A DNA stretch of 64,000 nucleotides from Macrosoma leucophasiata (taxonomy: Eukaryota; Arthropoda; Insecta; Lepidoptera; Hedylidae), in the NCBI GenBank assembly GCA_036365455.1, contig JAWQUS010000032.1:11319501-11383500 (forward strand), given 5' to 3'. The notes under the pieces are model-generated. The model had not been told where the DNA came from, ran no database searches, and saw nothing but the letters and a program-made list of their open reading frames with translations. Of this stretch, positions 31,401 to 42,129 are shown piece after piece. Position 1 is the stretch's first letter. Every line of letters begins with the position of its first letter. Position numbers and translations under genes: made by a program.

Positions 31401-34400
31401 GCACCACCGCATTACCTAATATACTTGCCGCTAAATGGTCGTGTTCCGGTCAGGTGGTAATGTACGACCCTGTATTTTCCGGCACAGAGGCATAACACCT
31501 TAGGCGTCAGGAGTGGTAACGCATCTGCATTTTGACGTTGGTCTTTGGGTGGCTATAAGCTGCAGTCAACACTTAACATCAATGTGAACTGCATGCTTGT
31601 TTGCCACTTCCATTACATAAAAAAAATAACGCGTGGACTATGCAGCAGCGTCCCGCGATAAAACTGACACCACGGCGATCGTGAATCCGCATGCCAAGCG
31701 TGGCGATTTAGTATGGTATATCTGCCCTTCATGGGGTCGGGAGGCGTCGATCCAACAGTGGATGTTTATCGGCTGAAATGATGATGATGGTGATGATGAC
31801 CTGCCAATTACCATAATCTATACAAATGAATAAAATTGGAGTGTCTGTTTGTAATATTAAAATATCCGCTTTTTACTAAATGCATATGTATGTTTACACG
31901 GTACATATTCCAAAACAACATTTTTTACAATTTTTGTCTGTCTGTTTGGCGGGACTAATCTTGGGAACGGCTGGACCGATTTTGACGGGACTTTCACTGG
32001 CAGATAGCTGATGTAATAAGGAGTAACTTAGGCTACTTTAATACTAGCTGCACCCACGACTTCGTCCGGGTAAATACTGAACAATCATAAATTCTCACGC
32101 GGACGAAGTTGCGGGCACAACTAGTCTATATATACATAAAAATCAATTGCTATTCGTTAGACTCGCTAAAACTCGAGAACGGCTGGACCGATTTGGCTAT
32201 TTTTGGAAGTCCAGGGAAGGTTTAAAAGGTAAGAACATATGAAGAAATTGAAGGGGTATATTAAAACACATAATTTCATTTTCCCATACAAATAGTCCAT
32301 ATTACTGCATATCTATCAAACCTTTGACACGTTATTTAATTATCAGGCAATACGAAGTTTGCTGAGTCAGCTAGTAGCTTATATACTATGTTTTCCAAAT
32401 GTAAATTTAAGTAAACTTAACGTTGTGTTATATTGAAAACATGTGCTATGAATTATTTTTGACTAGTCACATTTTTTTTATTTCAAGGCCAGACGATTTC
32501 GATCCTACTGACACTAATGCATTGCTGGTGTCCACGAGTGGTACATCTGGCAAACCTAAGAGTACTGAATCCACCCATTGTAATATAATACTTGGATTTC
32601 AAAGCTTTAGGTAAGTTTGGTCATACAATTCGATTGTCGGGTGATTGGGATTATATTATTATTATTAGGTACTATCAAATTGGCGGTATTGTACACGCGT
32701 GAAAAATCGGGATATATAATTTTAAGCTCGAAATTTTTTGAATGCGTTTTGGTTGAATATATAAAATCAATCGCACGAAGATATTAAAATGAAACCACAG
32801 TTTTAGAACGTAATAAGTACGAGAACGAGTACAAATACGAAGTACCTATTAGAAAAATGTATTTTTTTTTCACCTTTTTATAATTAAACAAGAGGAGTAA
32901 GTGATGTTGTGGATGACTTGACAGAAGTCCTCGCTACGGTTTACGGGCGACTTAAGTCAATATCAAGATGAAAGGTGTGTATAGAGTGGGTTAGATATGT
33001 ATTTTGAGTTTAGTTATTATGTGATGATATCTCATGTATTGTTGAACTGCTTTAAGGTGTTGACAATGTGTTTAGTGAACTGATTGAATGTGTTTCTTGT
33101 ACTTTCTTTTTGTAGGATGCTTTCTAATTTGAATGGGTCTATATTGAGCATATTGCATGTGTTTATGTGAGTGAAGCGAGCGTTACTGTAGCGAGGACAA
33201 TCAGTTAGCAGATGGTGGATGCTTTGAATTGAAGTGTCATCACAGGGACATTTGTCCGAGGGAGTGATTTTCAATCTATGGAGATATTGTTTATGGTAAC
33301 CGTGCCCGGTAAAAACTTGAGTGAGGTGGAAACTTGGATAGCCTATTTTGTGTAACTCGTTTATTGCATTCAAGTCAAAATGTAATTAGTGTTATCTATA
33401 GAGCAACACGGGACACCGGCCGCGACGGGCCGAAGGGGAGTAGCCATATCATCGACTATGGAACCGCTGATTGGTCCGTGAGCCATATGCAGACATTCCT
33501 CTCTGTCAGTGTCAGTAACGGATTTACCAGCAGGCTGAGTAGGCTGGAGCCTAGGGCGGCAAATTTTAAGGGACGGCAGATTTTGTTCATAATTTTCATA
33601 TTTCTATATACAGAATTAAGTTACTGTTAAAATTATCAAGGCTCGGACCATAGTTCTCAATGATTCTAACCATAGAAAATAAGTTGATGTATGAAGCCTG
33701 AAACATAAAGTTGGAACTTTATTGATAGAAAATATAATTGATATGTTTGTGTTGGCAAAAATTGAATAGCCTACCGGCGGCAAATTTGTAAATCTGCCAC
33801 TGGTCAGTGTACTATGCCTGTGTGCGTGTAATTGATTTTTTTTTGTTCTCACTACTTATGGTGTTTATGTAGGAGAATGTAGGCAAATGTTTACTTATCT
33901 AGGGCCCTCGCTTCTGGTTACGGGCGACCTTAAATAGTTTGTTTATATATGATTTGTTCTTATCTTTTATTTAGGTTTTGTTTTAATAATTCATTAATTT
34001 ACAAACATTAAATCAATTAATCATCTATAATATTAAATTATTATTTCCAACATTTTTATTTAATGTATTTTATTAAAGTCGAGGTGTTTGTTTCGTAAAG
34101 ATACCCGTGCTAGACTAATTTTTTCTTTTCTACTTTTCAGGGTTAAGACACCCGCATGTTTAGTTATATCACCAATACAATGGTTATCGGCTATTGTCTT
34201 TTATGTTTTTTCACCAATTCTAAAGACGACCCGAATTCAGTCTTCCATGGAGATGACTAAGGATCACGTTTATTATTTGATAAATACATATAAGGTACGA
34301 GGTATTTTCTCACCTAAGTTTTAGTTTATCTATCTTTGGTCTTCGTTCAACTCTGTGCGAGCTGATCAATTATCTGTCTTAAGTAGCTTTTAGGTAAGTA

Positions 34401-37400
34401 GGTATTATTGAAACAAAAATTTCATAGTTTATACACCACCATCTATATCGGTCGAACTTCAACGATGGGGCCGTAGGAAGGTTTGGTAATGCAAAAAATA
34501 TTCTTATTACCATAACAGAAATAAATAGGGAAAATGAAACAACAATATTTTTAGGTAGGTACAACTGCTGCCCTTATAAAATTTCGAATGAAAAAATAAC
34601 ATTTGAATACCGAAATAACCTTCGAATACCGAAATTTCATTCGAATGTAAACAATATTCCAACGACGAATGACTATTCGAATAACAAATTCATTCGAATA
34701 ATTCGATTGTTACTTTCATAAACAATCGCCCATCACTAATGTTCAGGGCTTACTGTAAATGATATGAAGGCCTATATTGACCCATATGTACTCAACATAG
34801 TATTTGTATACTCTTTGGTACTCAAGTACTAGACAGGACACTTTCTTAGGTAGCATGGTTCTTGTTGTTTGCACTCAATTTACCACAGTTTCCCATAGTA
34901 CCTAACATGACCAATGACGTGGAAATGTCTTTCTAAATATATCTGTAAAATAAATTTAAAAATGGAACCGGCTGGTTCTTCTCGGTTTCTTCTCTGTACT
35001 ATTATATTAACCTCATTGTATAAAGGTATATAATCATTTATATTTCAGCCAGCCGTAACGATTTGCAGTCCAAATTTCATGACGGAACTGACAAAGCCTG
35101 GCGCTTCTGAGGAGTGTGACTTCTCCTGCTTTAGAAGAGTTTATCTCGGAGGCAGTGCTGTTTCAAAAAAAATCGTTGATAATCTGCAGGTAAGGGAAAA
35201 CGTTATAGTGGATCCTCAGACCGTACCATGACGTCATAACTGCGAATCAGTTTAGAAGCTGTCAATTTTTTTTTATGGCAACCGTCAGGAGGCGTAATTG
35301 GCAGCATCACCTCTGATTTCACATCTGAATATACAACGATAAATCGCATTACAAAATTAATTACAAAATTATTATATCCGAAAACAACTCAAATGTTATA
35401 CTATTTTAACACACTGTACACACACACATATTTACAACATTGATAACATAAGGACCCTTTTTACAATTACAACCTTATCATAATTTTAAGTACAAAATAT
35501 ACAAGTGATTTAAAAATTTTAGGATTGGTATTGGACAGGAATAATAGAATTTTGCTTATACCTATTAATTGTTCCTACCTTAGCAAAAAAACACCTTAGG
35601 CCTCAGGAGTGGTAACACATCTGTATTTTGACCTTGGTCTTTGTGAATATGGTAAGCGGCAGTCAGCACTTAACATCAATGTGAACTACATGCTTGTTTG
35701 CCACTTCCATTACATACAAAAAAAAATGTCATTGATCTCCTATTGCTTTTATAATTTTTTTGGTTTGATTTTCGTTCTCATGACATACCTACGAAAACTA
35801 GTCTCATAAAGTGTTTTTCTTCAAACAGGCATTGGCTCCGGATGCTTTCATACACATTGTATACGGTTTGAGTGAAGCAAACTCGTTGCTCTTACAAAAC
35901 CTTACCGGAGAGACGGAGTCATGCGGTAAAGAAATTCCCTCTTTCAAATTTAGGGTAAGAGTTGTTTTTATAAAAGTTAAATCGAATATAAATATCTACG
36001 TATTTCTATATAAATACTAGCGGCCCGCCCCGGCTTCGCCCGCGCTGCTCTGCTCCTATTAGTCATAGCGTAATGTAAGCTATCCTATCTCTCAAGTTGG
36101 ATCGAACTGCACATGGTGTGCGAATTTTATTGTAATCGGTTAAGTGGTTTAGAAGTCCATTGAGGACAAACATTGTGACACGAGATTTATATATATTAAG
36201 ATAATAATTCGAAGAGCTTTTATTTATCACTAGCTGACCCGGAGAACCTCATATGTCCATCAGAGATTATACATATACATATACTAATATAAAAAAAAAA
36301 ACGAACACACAAAAAATTTTCCAATTTGGTGAAGTCATTGGAAAGTTCTGTGAACTATTTATTTTAAAAATCTACAGACTTTCAAGAATTGTTTAATATT
36401 ATATTACAGTTGGTCGATCCAAACACTGGAGAAGATATTAATGTGCCAAACAAGTCCGGGGAACTGTGGGTAAAAGGACCTACCGTTTGTAAGGTAAGTG
36501 ATTTATAAATGAATAGCACAATTAGGGTTGGCAACTTTTATGACAGAAAATGAATTTTAGTAACATTATTTAAAACTTTTAACGTATTCAAAAGGAAGAT
36601 TTTATATGGTGAGACTGTTTTAGTACAAATGCTTTACTTTCAATGAAAAGTAAAATGATAAAAGAGCTAAAAACAATATTGGTACTTACTCTTGGTAACC
36701 CTAGGCACAATTGAGAAATAATGTAATAAGTAATACTTTTAGAAATTAAAATTATTTTATTCGCATGTTCTGAACGAAATAGGGTTGTACGGTACTTCAA
36801 TCATCGAAAAGGAGATGTTGCAAAAATGTATGGACCTCCGGCCAAGTATTGTACACAATATCATTAAACAGGCAAAATCAATATAAAAACGTTTTTACTG
36901 CATATTTTCACTTATTTAGCTTTGTTTGCAGTTACAAAACATAATTTGTAGTTAGAATTGCAACTCAAAACTAACATGGAGAATATGGCGGGCGATGTCA
37001 TTTTGACATTTTCATTTTTTAAATTGTATTTTGATTATAGAACTTGGAGAAAAAAGTAATATTTTCTAAATACTATCAAAATCGATTGATCCCAAGTGTC
37101 AGCTGTATCGCCGCCATGTTTAGAACATAGTTGAAAATGATAAAATCGTTTGAATTGAATGTGGTTGTAACTCTAAAATATATTCTTGAATAAATTAATT
37201 GTATTTTTTTTGGATTCCTCTTTAATTTACTTATTTTTTGAGGACGTGTACGAACCAGAGCTCGCAACATCTCCTTTGTTGAGATTCTAATGACGTGAAA
37301 TTTTGAAAACAGCATTTAATTTCTTATAACAGAGAGTTTTCATTTTGATTGGTAAGTGATAATAAATACTGTATTACTGCACATGCATTACATTTTTATA

Positions 37401-39270
37401 AATATTTTACAGGGATACTACAATAACCCTGAAATGACTTTAGAGCTGTTTTCCAAAGACGGATGGTTGAAAACAGGAGACATGTTTTACAGGGATGAAC
37501 ATAGAAACTATTACTTTGCAGACCGTCTAAAGTTGCTGCTGAAATATCGAAACCATCAGGTAATTTATTCTTATCTGTAATATCATGTGTATAAATTAAA
37601 TTAAATGTTGATATATCTGGGGGCGCATTAAATAACTCCAATGAGCAAAGAGCGTATTGTGTCAATTTGCGTTCATCAGTTTGAAAGGAGCTGTAAGAAT
37701 AACATACCCCCTTATTCATAAACGTATTTTAGCTAAAGTGTTGCTAATCTCTCCTTTGTCTTTTTCTATCCTGCACATTTGATAATGCAACTGACAAAGA
37801 CAAAGCATTCTATAGCTAAAACGTATCTAATGTACGTTTATGAATAAGGGGGTTATCATCTAGGCCTAGGGACGTGACAATTTCATAGTTCTATAGTTCT
37901 TTAACAAAAGGGGGTAGTAAATAAGAAAATGTTGGAGGGCAGCAGCGTCCCGCTTTAAAACTATCGCCACAGCGATCGGCAACCCGAATGCCGAACGTGT
38001 CGATTATGGCATGGGGATATGCCTTATGGGCAGGTTTTTGTTAAGCGGTCGACGTCCTTTATAGCTGAAACTATGATGATAAGCAGTAAAAATTATACCG
38101 CCAAGACACGAGAGACCGCCGGCGGCTTATGAAAAATGAACAATTGAAATCAATTGTCCTATTTTTCTTCATTATAGCCGTTATCGACATCCCCTCTTAC
38201 TCAACTAAGACGATAATGGTGCCACCACAGACAAACTTTACGATTTTCTCTAATAAACTAGTCTGTAACACAACTGCATTGACAGATCAGCCAGAGATGG
38301 CGCTACTAGTCGCATTTCCTTACAACAAAGCCTTTTTTTATTATTTTCTGCAGATATCTCCAGCAGAAATAGAGGAGTTGATACTGAAACACCCCAGCGT
38401 TCTCTATGTCGCCGTGACTAGTATCCCAGACTTCGAATGTGGAGACCTACCAGTTGCCTGCGTAGTCCCTCATGATGGAAAACATGTTACTGCTCAAGAG
38501 ATCAAAGATTTGGTTAAAGGTATTTTATTTATTTATAGCGGCGGGACGTGACGACCCACCGTCCTCCACAACTAGAGGAGAATTCTTCCACAGTGTAGTC
38601 AGTCAATCGAACGATTTCGGTCAAACCATTCCAATACGTACCTATACAATAACGCAGGATCAGCAGCAGCATCCCACAGTAAAACAGCCACCACTGCCCA
38701 CTGCTATTCCCAATCCGCTTTCCAAAGCTAAGTTTTTATCCAGTGTCTAACTTCTGTTGCATGTAGTGGTAGTGATGATGATTTTATTGTAACTAGCAAA
38801 GTTACTAGCAAACTGGACGAACAGGGCGAACTGCACTAATGAAGACATGAAAGATCAAGTCAAAGACATTTTCTTCTGTGCAACTCGCAAACTAGACGAC
38901 TATACTAGTGTTGCTGCTCAAGACATCAATATATTTGGTTAAATGTATTTCCCTTTATGTAACGAGCAAGCTAGACGACGATACTAGTATCACTTTTGTA
39001 GAGATGAAAGATCTAGTATTTTCTTTTGGCAATCTATATTTCAATAAATGCTTATAAATACAGATCTACTATAAAATCCCTATTCCGTATTTAAGTCTAT
39101 ACCCGACTTTAGAGCTCTTAATAAAACCTTCAATGTTTTTAGATAATCTGACTGACTCAAAACAACTACGGGGAGGAGTGATTTTCATGAAATCTTTACC
39201 GTTAACTGCAACTACGAAGGTCAACCGACCTTTATTGAAGAAAATGGCGTCAGAAATGAAAAGGGAGTAA
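25409..39270 (+). CDS. Gene C: complete luciferase-like acyl-CoA synthetase, 11 exons, 543 aa
   Basis: Complete paralogue with the same exon phases as gene B. Coding exons: 25409-25564, 29603-29810, 30757-30955, 32488-32610, 34141-34294, 35049-35189, 35829-35954, 36410-36493, 37413-37559, 38354-38519, 39143-39270 (stop TAA 39268-39270), giving 543 residues and no internal stop. Motifs: SGTSGKPK 205-212, PIQW 240-243, TGD (Asp 420), DRLK (Arg 435), KYRNHQ 441-446, TTK (Lys 527), C-terminus MKRE. The fifth motif is YGLSEAN rather than the YGMSETN of A and B, so the Thr after the Glu is Ala here. Exons 1-6 and 10 are very close to B; exon 9 is less so (TLELFSKDG against TSEMLSEDG). Promoter, leader and some intron repeats are shared with B, so the two come from a recent duplication. 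Adenylate-forming ligase; substrate unknown. Confidence 0.94.
25565..26950. other. First part of intron 1 of gene C
   Basis: The first 200 bases parallel gene B's intron 1. 26830-26950 has loosely repeated GGGATG-TAAAGGG units. No gene recognised. Confidence 0.45.
26950..27345. repeat. Two X-repeat pieces, probably opposed
   Basis: CGCTTGCCAAGCGTGGCGAT near 27001 is the X family forward, and 27161-27345 holds related sequence in reverse (GGCGATCGCAGTGG, CGCAGGACGCTGCTGGCC). Between them CATAATAGGGT and ACCCTATTATG form a small hairpin (27046-27071). In intron 1 of gene C. Confidence 0.5.
27670..27890 (+). repeat. H retroposon fragment
   Basis: TTGCCTCCAAAACTACATTG and GGTAAAGTAGCCATCGCTT, then GACTGACTGAC units. 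Lacks both ends. In intron 1 of gene C. Confidence 0.6.
28556..29127 (-). repeat. K element, full reverse copy
   Basis: From AGGGTTCCGTAGTAAACAAG, through a GTCT microsatellite, to CTCGCACTTGACCGGTTTTT. The interior matches 9990-10620 where R has not interrupted it. Confidence 0.75.
29952..30356 (-). repeat. Two R retroposon copies in reverse, side by side
   Basis: 29952-30085 is a partial copy cut within GACGCCTAAG; 30085-30356 is nearly complete, ending CTACCACCAGTAAAAC. They lie in intron 2 of gene C, splitting sequence that is continuous in gene B (12985-13000). Confidence 0.8.
30362..30560 (-). repeat. Y repeat, copy 1
   Basis: Reverse match to 58365-58545: ACAAACGCTTAATTTGGTCT, ATCAATCAGTGACGTG and GAAGTGTCCTTTCTAT. 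Two copies only in the window. Class unknown. Confidence 0.6.
31358..31626 (+). repeat. R retroposon, nearly full copy
   Basis: TTTACTCGTGGTAGAGCTC to CCATTACATAAAAAAA, with a small internal loss. In intron 3 of gene C. It is followed directly by an X repeat. Confidence 0.8.
31628..31800 (+). repeat. X repeat with GATGATG tail
   Basis: GCAGCAGCGTCCCGCGATAA, CGCATGCCAAGCGTGGCG, then ATCGGCTGAAATGATGATG. The best example of the shared 3' end with the RTE-like LINE at 22945. Confidence 0.65.
32125..32374 (+). mobile_element. Helitron-like non-autonomous element
   Basis: Starts TCTATATATACATAAAAATC and ends AGTCAGCTAG before T, with GGCAATACGAAGTTTGCT near the end (a weakened hairpin). In intron 3 of gene C. 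Confidence 0.65.
33032..33373 (-). mobile_element. LINE remnant, C-terminal end of polymerase protein
   Basis: Minus-strand frame of 113 codons with TGHGYHKQYLHRL, CPC, then SIHHLLTDCPRYSNAR. This Cys-Cys-His-Cys-like ending is typical of R1/jockey-type LINE proteins, downstream of their reverse transcriptase. Upstream domains are absent and no start belongs to it. In intron 4 of gene C. Confidence 0.7.
33374..34140. other. Rest of intron 4 of gene C
   Basis: 33400-33560 has repeat pieces (GAGCAACACGGGACACCGG; GAGTAGCCATATCATCG; GTAGGCTGGAGCCTAGGGCGG) also found near 4740 and 45790. No exon besides exon 5. Confidence 0.45.
34295..35048. other. Intron 5 of gene C
   Basis: No element recognised. 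34585-34710 is a cluster of TTCGAATACCGAAAT-like words and ATTCGAAT palindromes. Gene B has a tRNA-derived SINE in this intron, C does not. Confidence 0.5.
35588..35728 (+). repeat. R retroposon, 3' fragment
   Basis: ACACCTTAGGCCTCAGGAG to CATTACATACAAAAAA. In intron 6 of gene C. Confidence 0.75.
36014..36290 (+). repeat. Dispersed element remnants in intron 7 of gene C
   Basis: ACTAGCGGCCCGCCCCGGC to TTATATATATTAAGAT is a family also seen at 46471 and 48766-49115. It is followed by CTAGCTGACCCGGAGAACCTC, a reversed Helitron-like 3' end. Confidence 0.55.
36808..37277. mobile_element. Inverted-repeat DNA element (family M), copy 1
   Basis: Ends AAAGGAGATGTTGC and GCAACATCTCCTTT are perfect 14-base inverted repeats. 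470 bp. The second copy is at 60800-61382. The minus strand of both copies has a similar open stretch (PQKISKLKRNPKKIQLIYS in this one). In intron 8 of gene C. Confidence 0.75.
37707..37852. mobile_element. Fold-back MITE, 146 bp, 20-base terminal repeats
   Basis: Ends CCCCCTTATTCATAAACGTA and its exact complement. The interior also pairs in part (TTAGCTA / TAGCTAA). In intron 9 of gene C. Confidence 0.8.
37925..38085 (+). repeat. X repeat, worn copy
   Basis: GGGCAGCAGCGTCCCGCTTTA to ATAGCTGAAACTATGATGAT. In intron 9 of gene C. Confidence 0.55.
38536..38785 (+). repeat. X repeat in intron 10 of gene C
   Basis: Same position and same left border (GCGGCGGGACGT right after the exon 10 donor region) as 20735-20965 in gene B. 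A shared, inherited insertion. Confidence 0.65.
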
Positions 39271-39356
39271 GGAGCATAAACAATTAATTAAGGATTTACA
39301 TACTTAGTTAACTAATAATCGAAATTTTGTAAAAGTTCGACTCGACTCTATGATAA

Positions 39357-39623
39357 TCTATATATATAAAAATGCAACCCGTTTTCCTTGGTCACGGCAT
39401 CACGCGTGAATGGCTTTAACGATTTGGCTAATATTGATTTTGAATGATTTTTGGAAGTCCAGGGAATGTTTAAAAGGTAAGAAAATATGAAGAAATTGAA
39501 GGGAAATAGTAAAAACCACCATTTCATTTTCCCATACAAATAGTCCGTATCTATCAAACCTTTGACATATTATTATGTCATATTTTCATTCTGAGGCAAT
39601 ACGAAGTTTGCCGGGTCAACTAG
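39357..39623 (+). mobile_element. Helitron-like non-autonomous element with canonical ends
   Basis: TC at 39357 after A, and CTAG ending at 39623 before T. The right-end stem GGCAA / TTGCC (GGCAATACGAAGTTTGCC) lies about ten bases inside. This fits the Helitron insertion rule (between A and T, no target duplication). Just after gene C's stop codon. Confidence 0.72.
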
Positions 39624-39967
39624 TACCTAATTAAAACTGAATACCTACCCTGTACAGTACAATTCCAAGGGTGCTTGCGATAATCAAATGGAATAATAAC
39701 TCACTCAGTCACTTATCACTTTTATTTAAGTATTTATTATATACTCTGAATTTTTTTTATAAACAAACTGTTGTGTGCTAAATGCTAAGCTGTAAGATAG
39801 TTTTGGAAAATTTTAGTTTTGGCGGGAACCTTGAAGGAGGCGTTAGAGACTCTTATTTTATTTCATTTTCTTATATCATCATCAATCATCATATCATTTG
39901 TATTAAATAAAGTTGGTGGCATTTTGTTTGATATAGGTTCATTAAAGTGCCCGTGTATAGTGAAATA

Positions 39968-41248
39968 ATAGGTTGGGGAAAAAGTCTTTTCGCATTATAG
40001 TATGTATAAACTTGTAATAAAATCTCTTTGGCTGTAGTATTTGTACCTGGCTGGTTTTGGTATCATTGAAAGTTAAAATTTTAAACAATAATTCCAAATT
40101 CAAATTAGGCAAATGTGTGATTTTCATTTGTTTTTCGTACTGTCAAGATGGGTGAATATAATGAAGAAATTCCATACATTTTAAAATTTTACTACAAAAA
40201 AGGTAAAAATGCAACGCAAGCCGCGAAAAAAATTTGCGATGTTTATGGACCTAGTGCAGTGTCTGTGAGAGTAGCACAAATTTGGTTTAAGCGTTTTCAA
40301 TCCGGAAATTTTGATGTCAAAGATGCATCTCGCTCTGGTCGCCGTATTACGGATAAAATGGATGCCATTTTTGAAAAAGTGGAGCAAGATCAACATATCA
40401 GTAGTTACGACGTAGATGAAGAACTGAGAATTGATCACAAAACAGTTTTGGCGCATTTGAAAAAAGCTGGGTACAAAAAAAAGCTCGATATTTGGGTACC
40501 TCACGAGCTCACTGAAAGAAACCTAATGAACCGTGTACTCATTTCTGATTCTTTATTACGACGTAATGAAACCGAATCATTCTTGAAGAAGCTGATAACT
40601 GGTGATGAAAAGTGGATCACGTACGACAAGAACGTGCGAAAAAGGTCGTGGTCAAAGGCCGATAAGGCTTCACAGACTGTGTCGAAACCCGGGTTAACTC
40701 GCAATAAGGTGATGTTGTGTGTGTGGTGGGATTGGAAGGGCATTATTCATTATGAGCTATTACCACCAGGCAGGACTATCGATTCTGAACTCTACTGCGA
40801 ACAACTGATGAGATTAACGCAAGAAGTTGAGAGAAAGCGGGCGGAATCGATCAACAGAAGGGATGTGGTGTTTCATCATGATAACGCTATACCTCACTCA
40901 TCTATAGCCACTCAGCAAAAATTAAGAGTTTGGCTGGGAGGTGTTAATGCATCCGCCGCATAGTCCTGACCTTGCACCTTCAGATTTCCACCTGTTTCGG
41001 TCTCTTCAGAATTCTTTATGCAATGTTGGGTTAACATCACGAGAGGACTGCCAAATCCACTTGTCGCGGTATTTTGATGAGAAGTCCCAAAATTTTTATA
41101 GCAATGGGATCATGTCCCTACCTACAAGATGGCAAAAGGTTATCGAACAAAATGGTACATACATACTTTAGTTAAATTTAAATAAACTATATTAAAAAAT
41201 GTTTTGAATTATCTTAAAATATGCGAAGAAACTTTTTCCCCAACCTAA
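39968..41248 (+). mobile_element. mariner transposon, 1281 bp, nearly whole
   Basis: A complete Tc1/mariner element with ends ATAGGTTGGGGAAAAAGTC and a matching inverted right end (TTTTTCCCCAACCTAA), flanked by TA at 39966-39967 and 41249-41250. It sits inside the H retroposon. Removing it restores GTGAAATAGAA, the form seen in the unbroken H copy at 63284. The transposase frame is interrupted once. Confidence 0.93.
40148..41171 (+). pseudogene. mariner transposase, one frameshift
   Basis: The frame from ATG 40148 runs to a stop at 40963, and the C-terminal part continues in another frame to 41171. Visible: N-terminal helix-turn-helix part (WFKRFQSGNFDVKDASRSGR), WVPHEL at residues 116-121, first catalytic Asp 153 in TGDEKW, second Asp 245 in HHDN, then after the shift SPDLAPSDFHLF with the third Asp, at the spacing expected for a DD34D enzyme. 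The shift lies near 40930-40940, between the second and third Asp. The usual HDNARPH has Ile for Arg. It probably cannot make working enzyme but could be a recent copy. Confidence 0.9.
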
Positions 41249-41519
41249 TAGAACAACAGTGCGAAAACATGGTCTTTCAGGTTACCTCCAAAACTTCATT
41301 GTAAATGTTCTGGTAAAGTAGCCATCGCTTTACTCGAATTACTGACTATGACTCACTTGACTGACATTAAAATAATTGACTGACTGACTGATTCTAACTT
41401 TTACGCTGTTTTATATACGAATACGAAAATATCGTTTTACGTGACCCTGGCAATATGCATAACAGCGATGCCATAATTTAAAGAAAAAAAAAGATAGTTT
41501 TGTCTGTTATATAAAATAT

Positions 41520-41800
41520 TTTTATGGTTCATGATATTTAAGCTCACCAGTATGATCTATTCTTTCATTTATTGTTTGTAAAGTTCTTGTCCCTCTTGTA
41601 TATAAATACGAAAAACAGGGTTTCCACTTGTTGTATGCCTATTAATCTATGTAATACTATGATAGGTGTGAATAAAAATGGGTTCTAAAAGACTTTATTT
41701 GTTTTATTCGTCTTTTACTGGTGGTAGATTCTAATATCAGACACTTGCACCACCGCATTATCTAATCTATCTGCCGCCAAATGATAGAGTTCGTTTAATG
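41520..41800 (+). promoter_or_regulatory. 3' flank block of gene C with AATAAA, displaced by insertions
   Basis: The block shared with gene A (CACCAGTATGA, CTTGTCCCTCTTGTATATAAATAC, then AATAAA 41671-41676 and an R fragment). In gene C a retroposon carrying a mariner separates it from the stop codon by about 2.3 kb, so a nearer signal may now be used. Confidence 0.4.
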
Positions 41801-42129
41801 TACAAACGTCATTTTCTTAATTTTTTGAGACATGCCACTTTAATTCTAGAGGTGCGATATCAAGAGGTAATGTATGGCTCTGGCAAGACAAAACAACTTC
41901 GGCCTCAGATTACTTACGTGTTTTTATGTGTTTATGAAAATCATACATTTCCAATCAATGTTAGATTATTAAGTTATGATAGTGGCAAACAAGAATGCAG
42001 TTCACATTGATGAAAGCAAAAACCTACCACGGCTTATAGACATCTACACCTAAACTGAAAATTAAAATGCAGAAGCGTTGACATCAAACCTAAGTGGTTT
42101 TGTCTCTGTGATTGTCATTGCGGTGCAAT

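Larger units (their letters stand above)
39804..41480 (+). mobile_element. H retroposon carrying a mariner
   Basis: Begins after GATAGTTTT at about 39804 (GGCGGGAACCTTGAAGG) and ends in an A-run at 41480. AAGATAGTTTT flanks both sides, a target duplication of about 11 bases, and gene A's flank (6107-6116) shows the empty site. Without the mariner it is about 400 bases, like 63152-63516. Retroposon of unknown source; the GACTGAC units vary in number. Confidence 0.78.
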
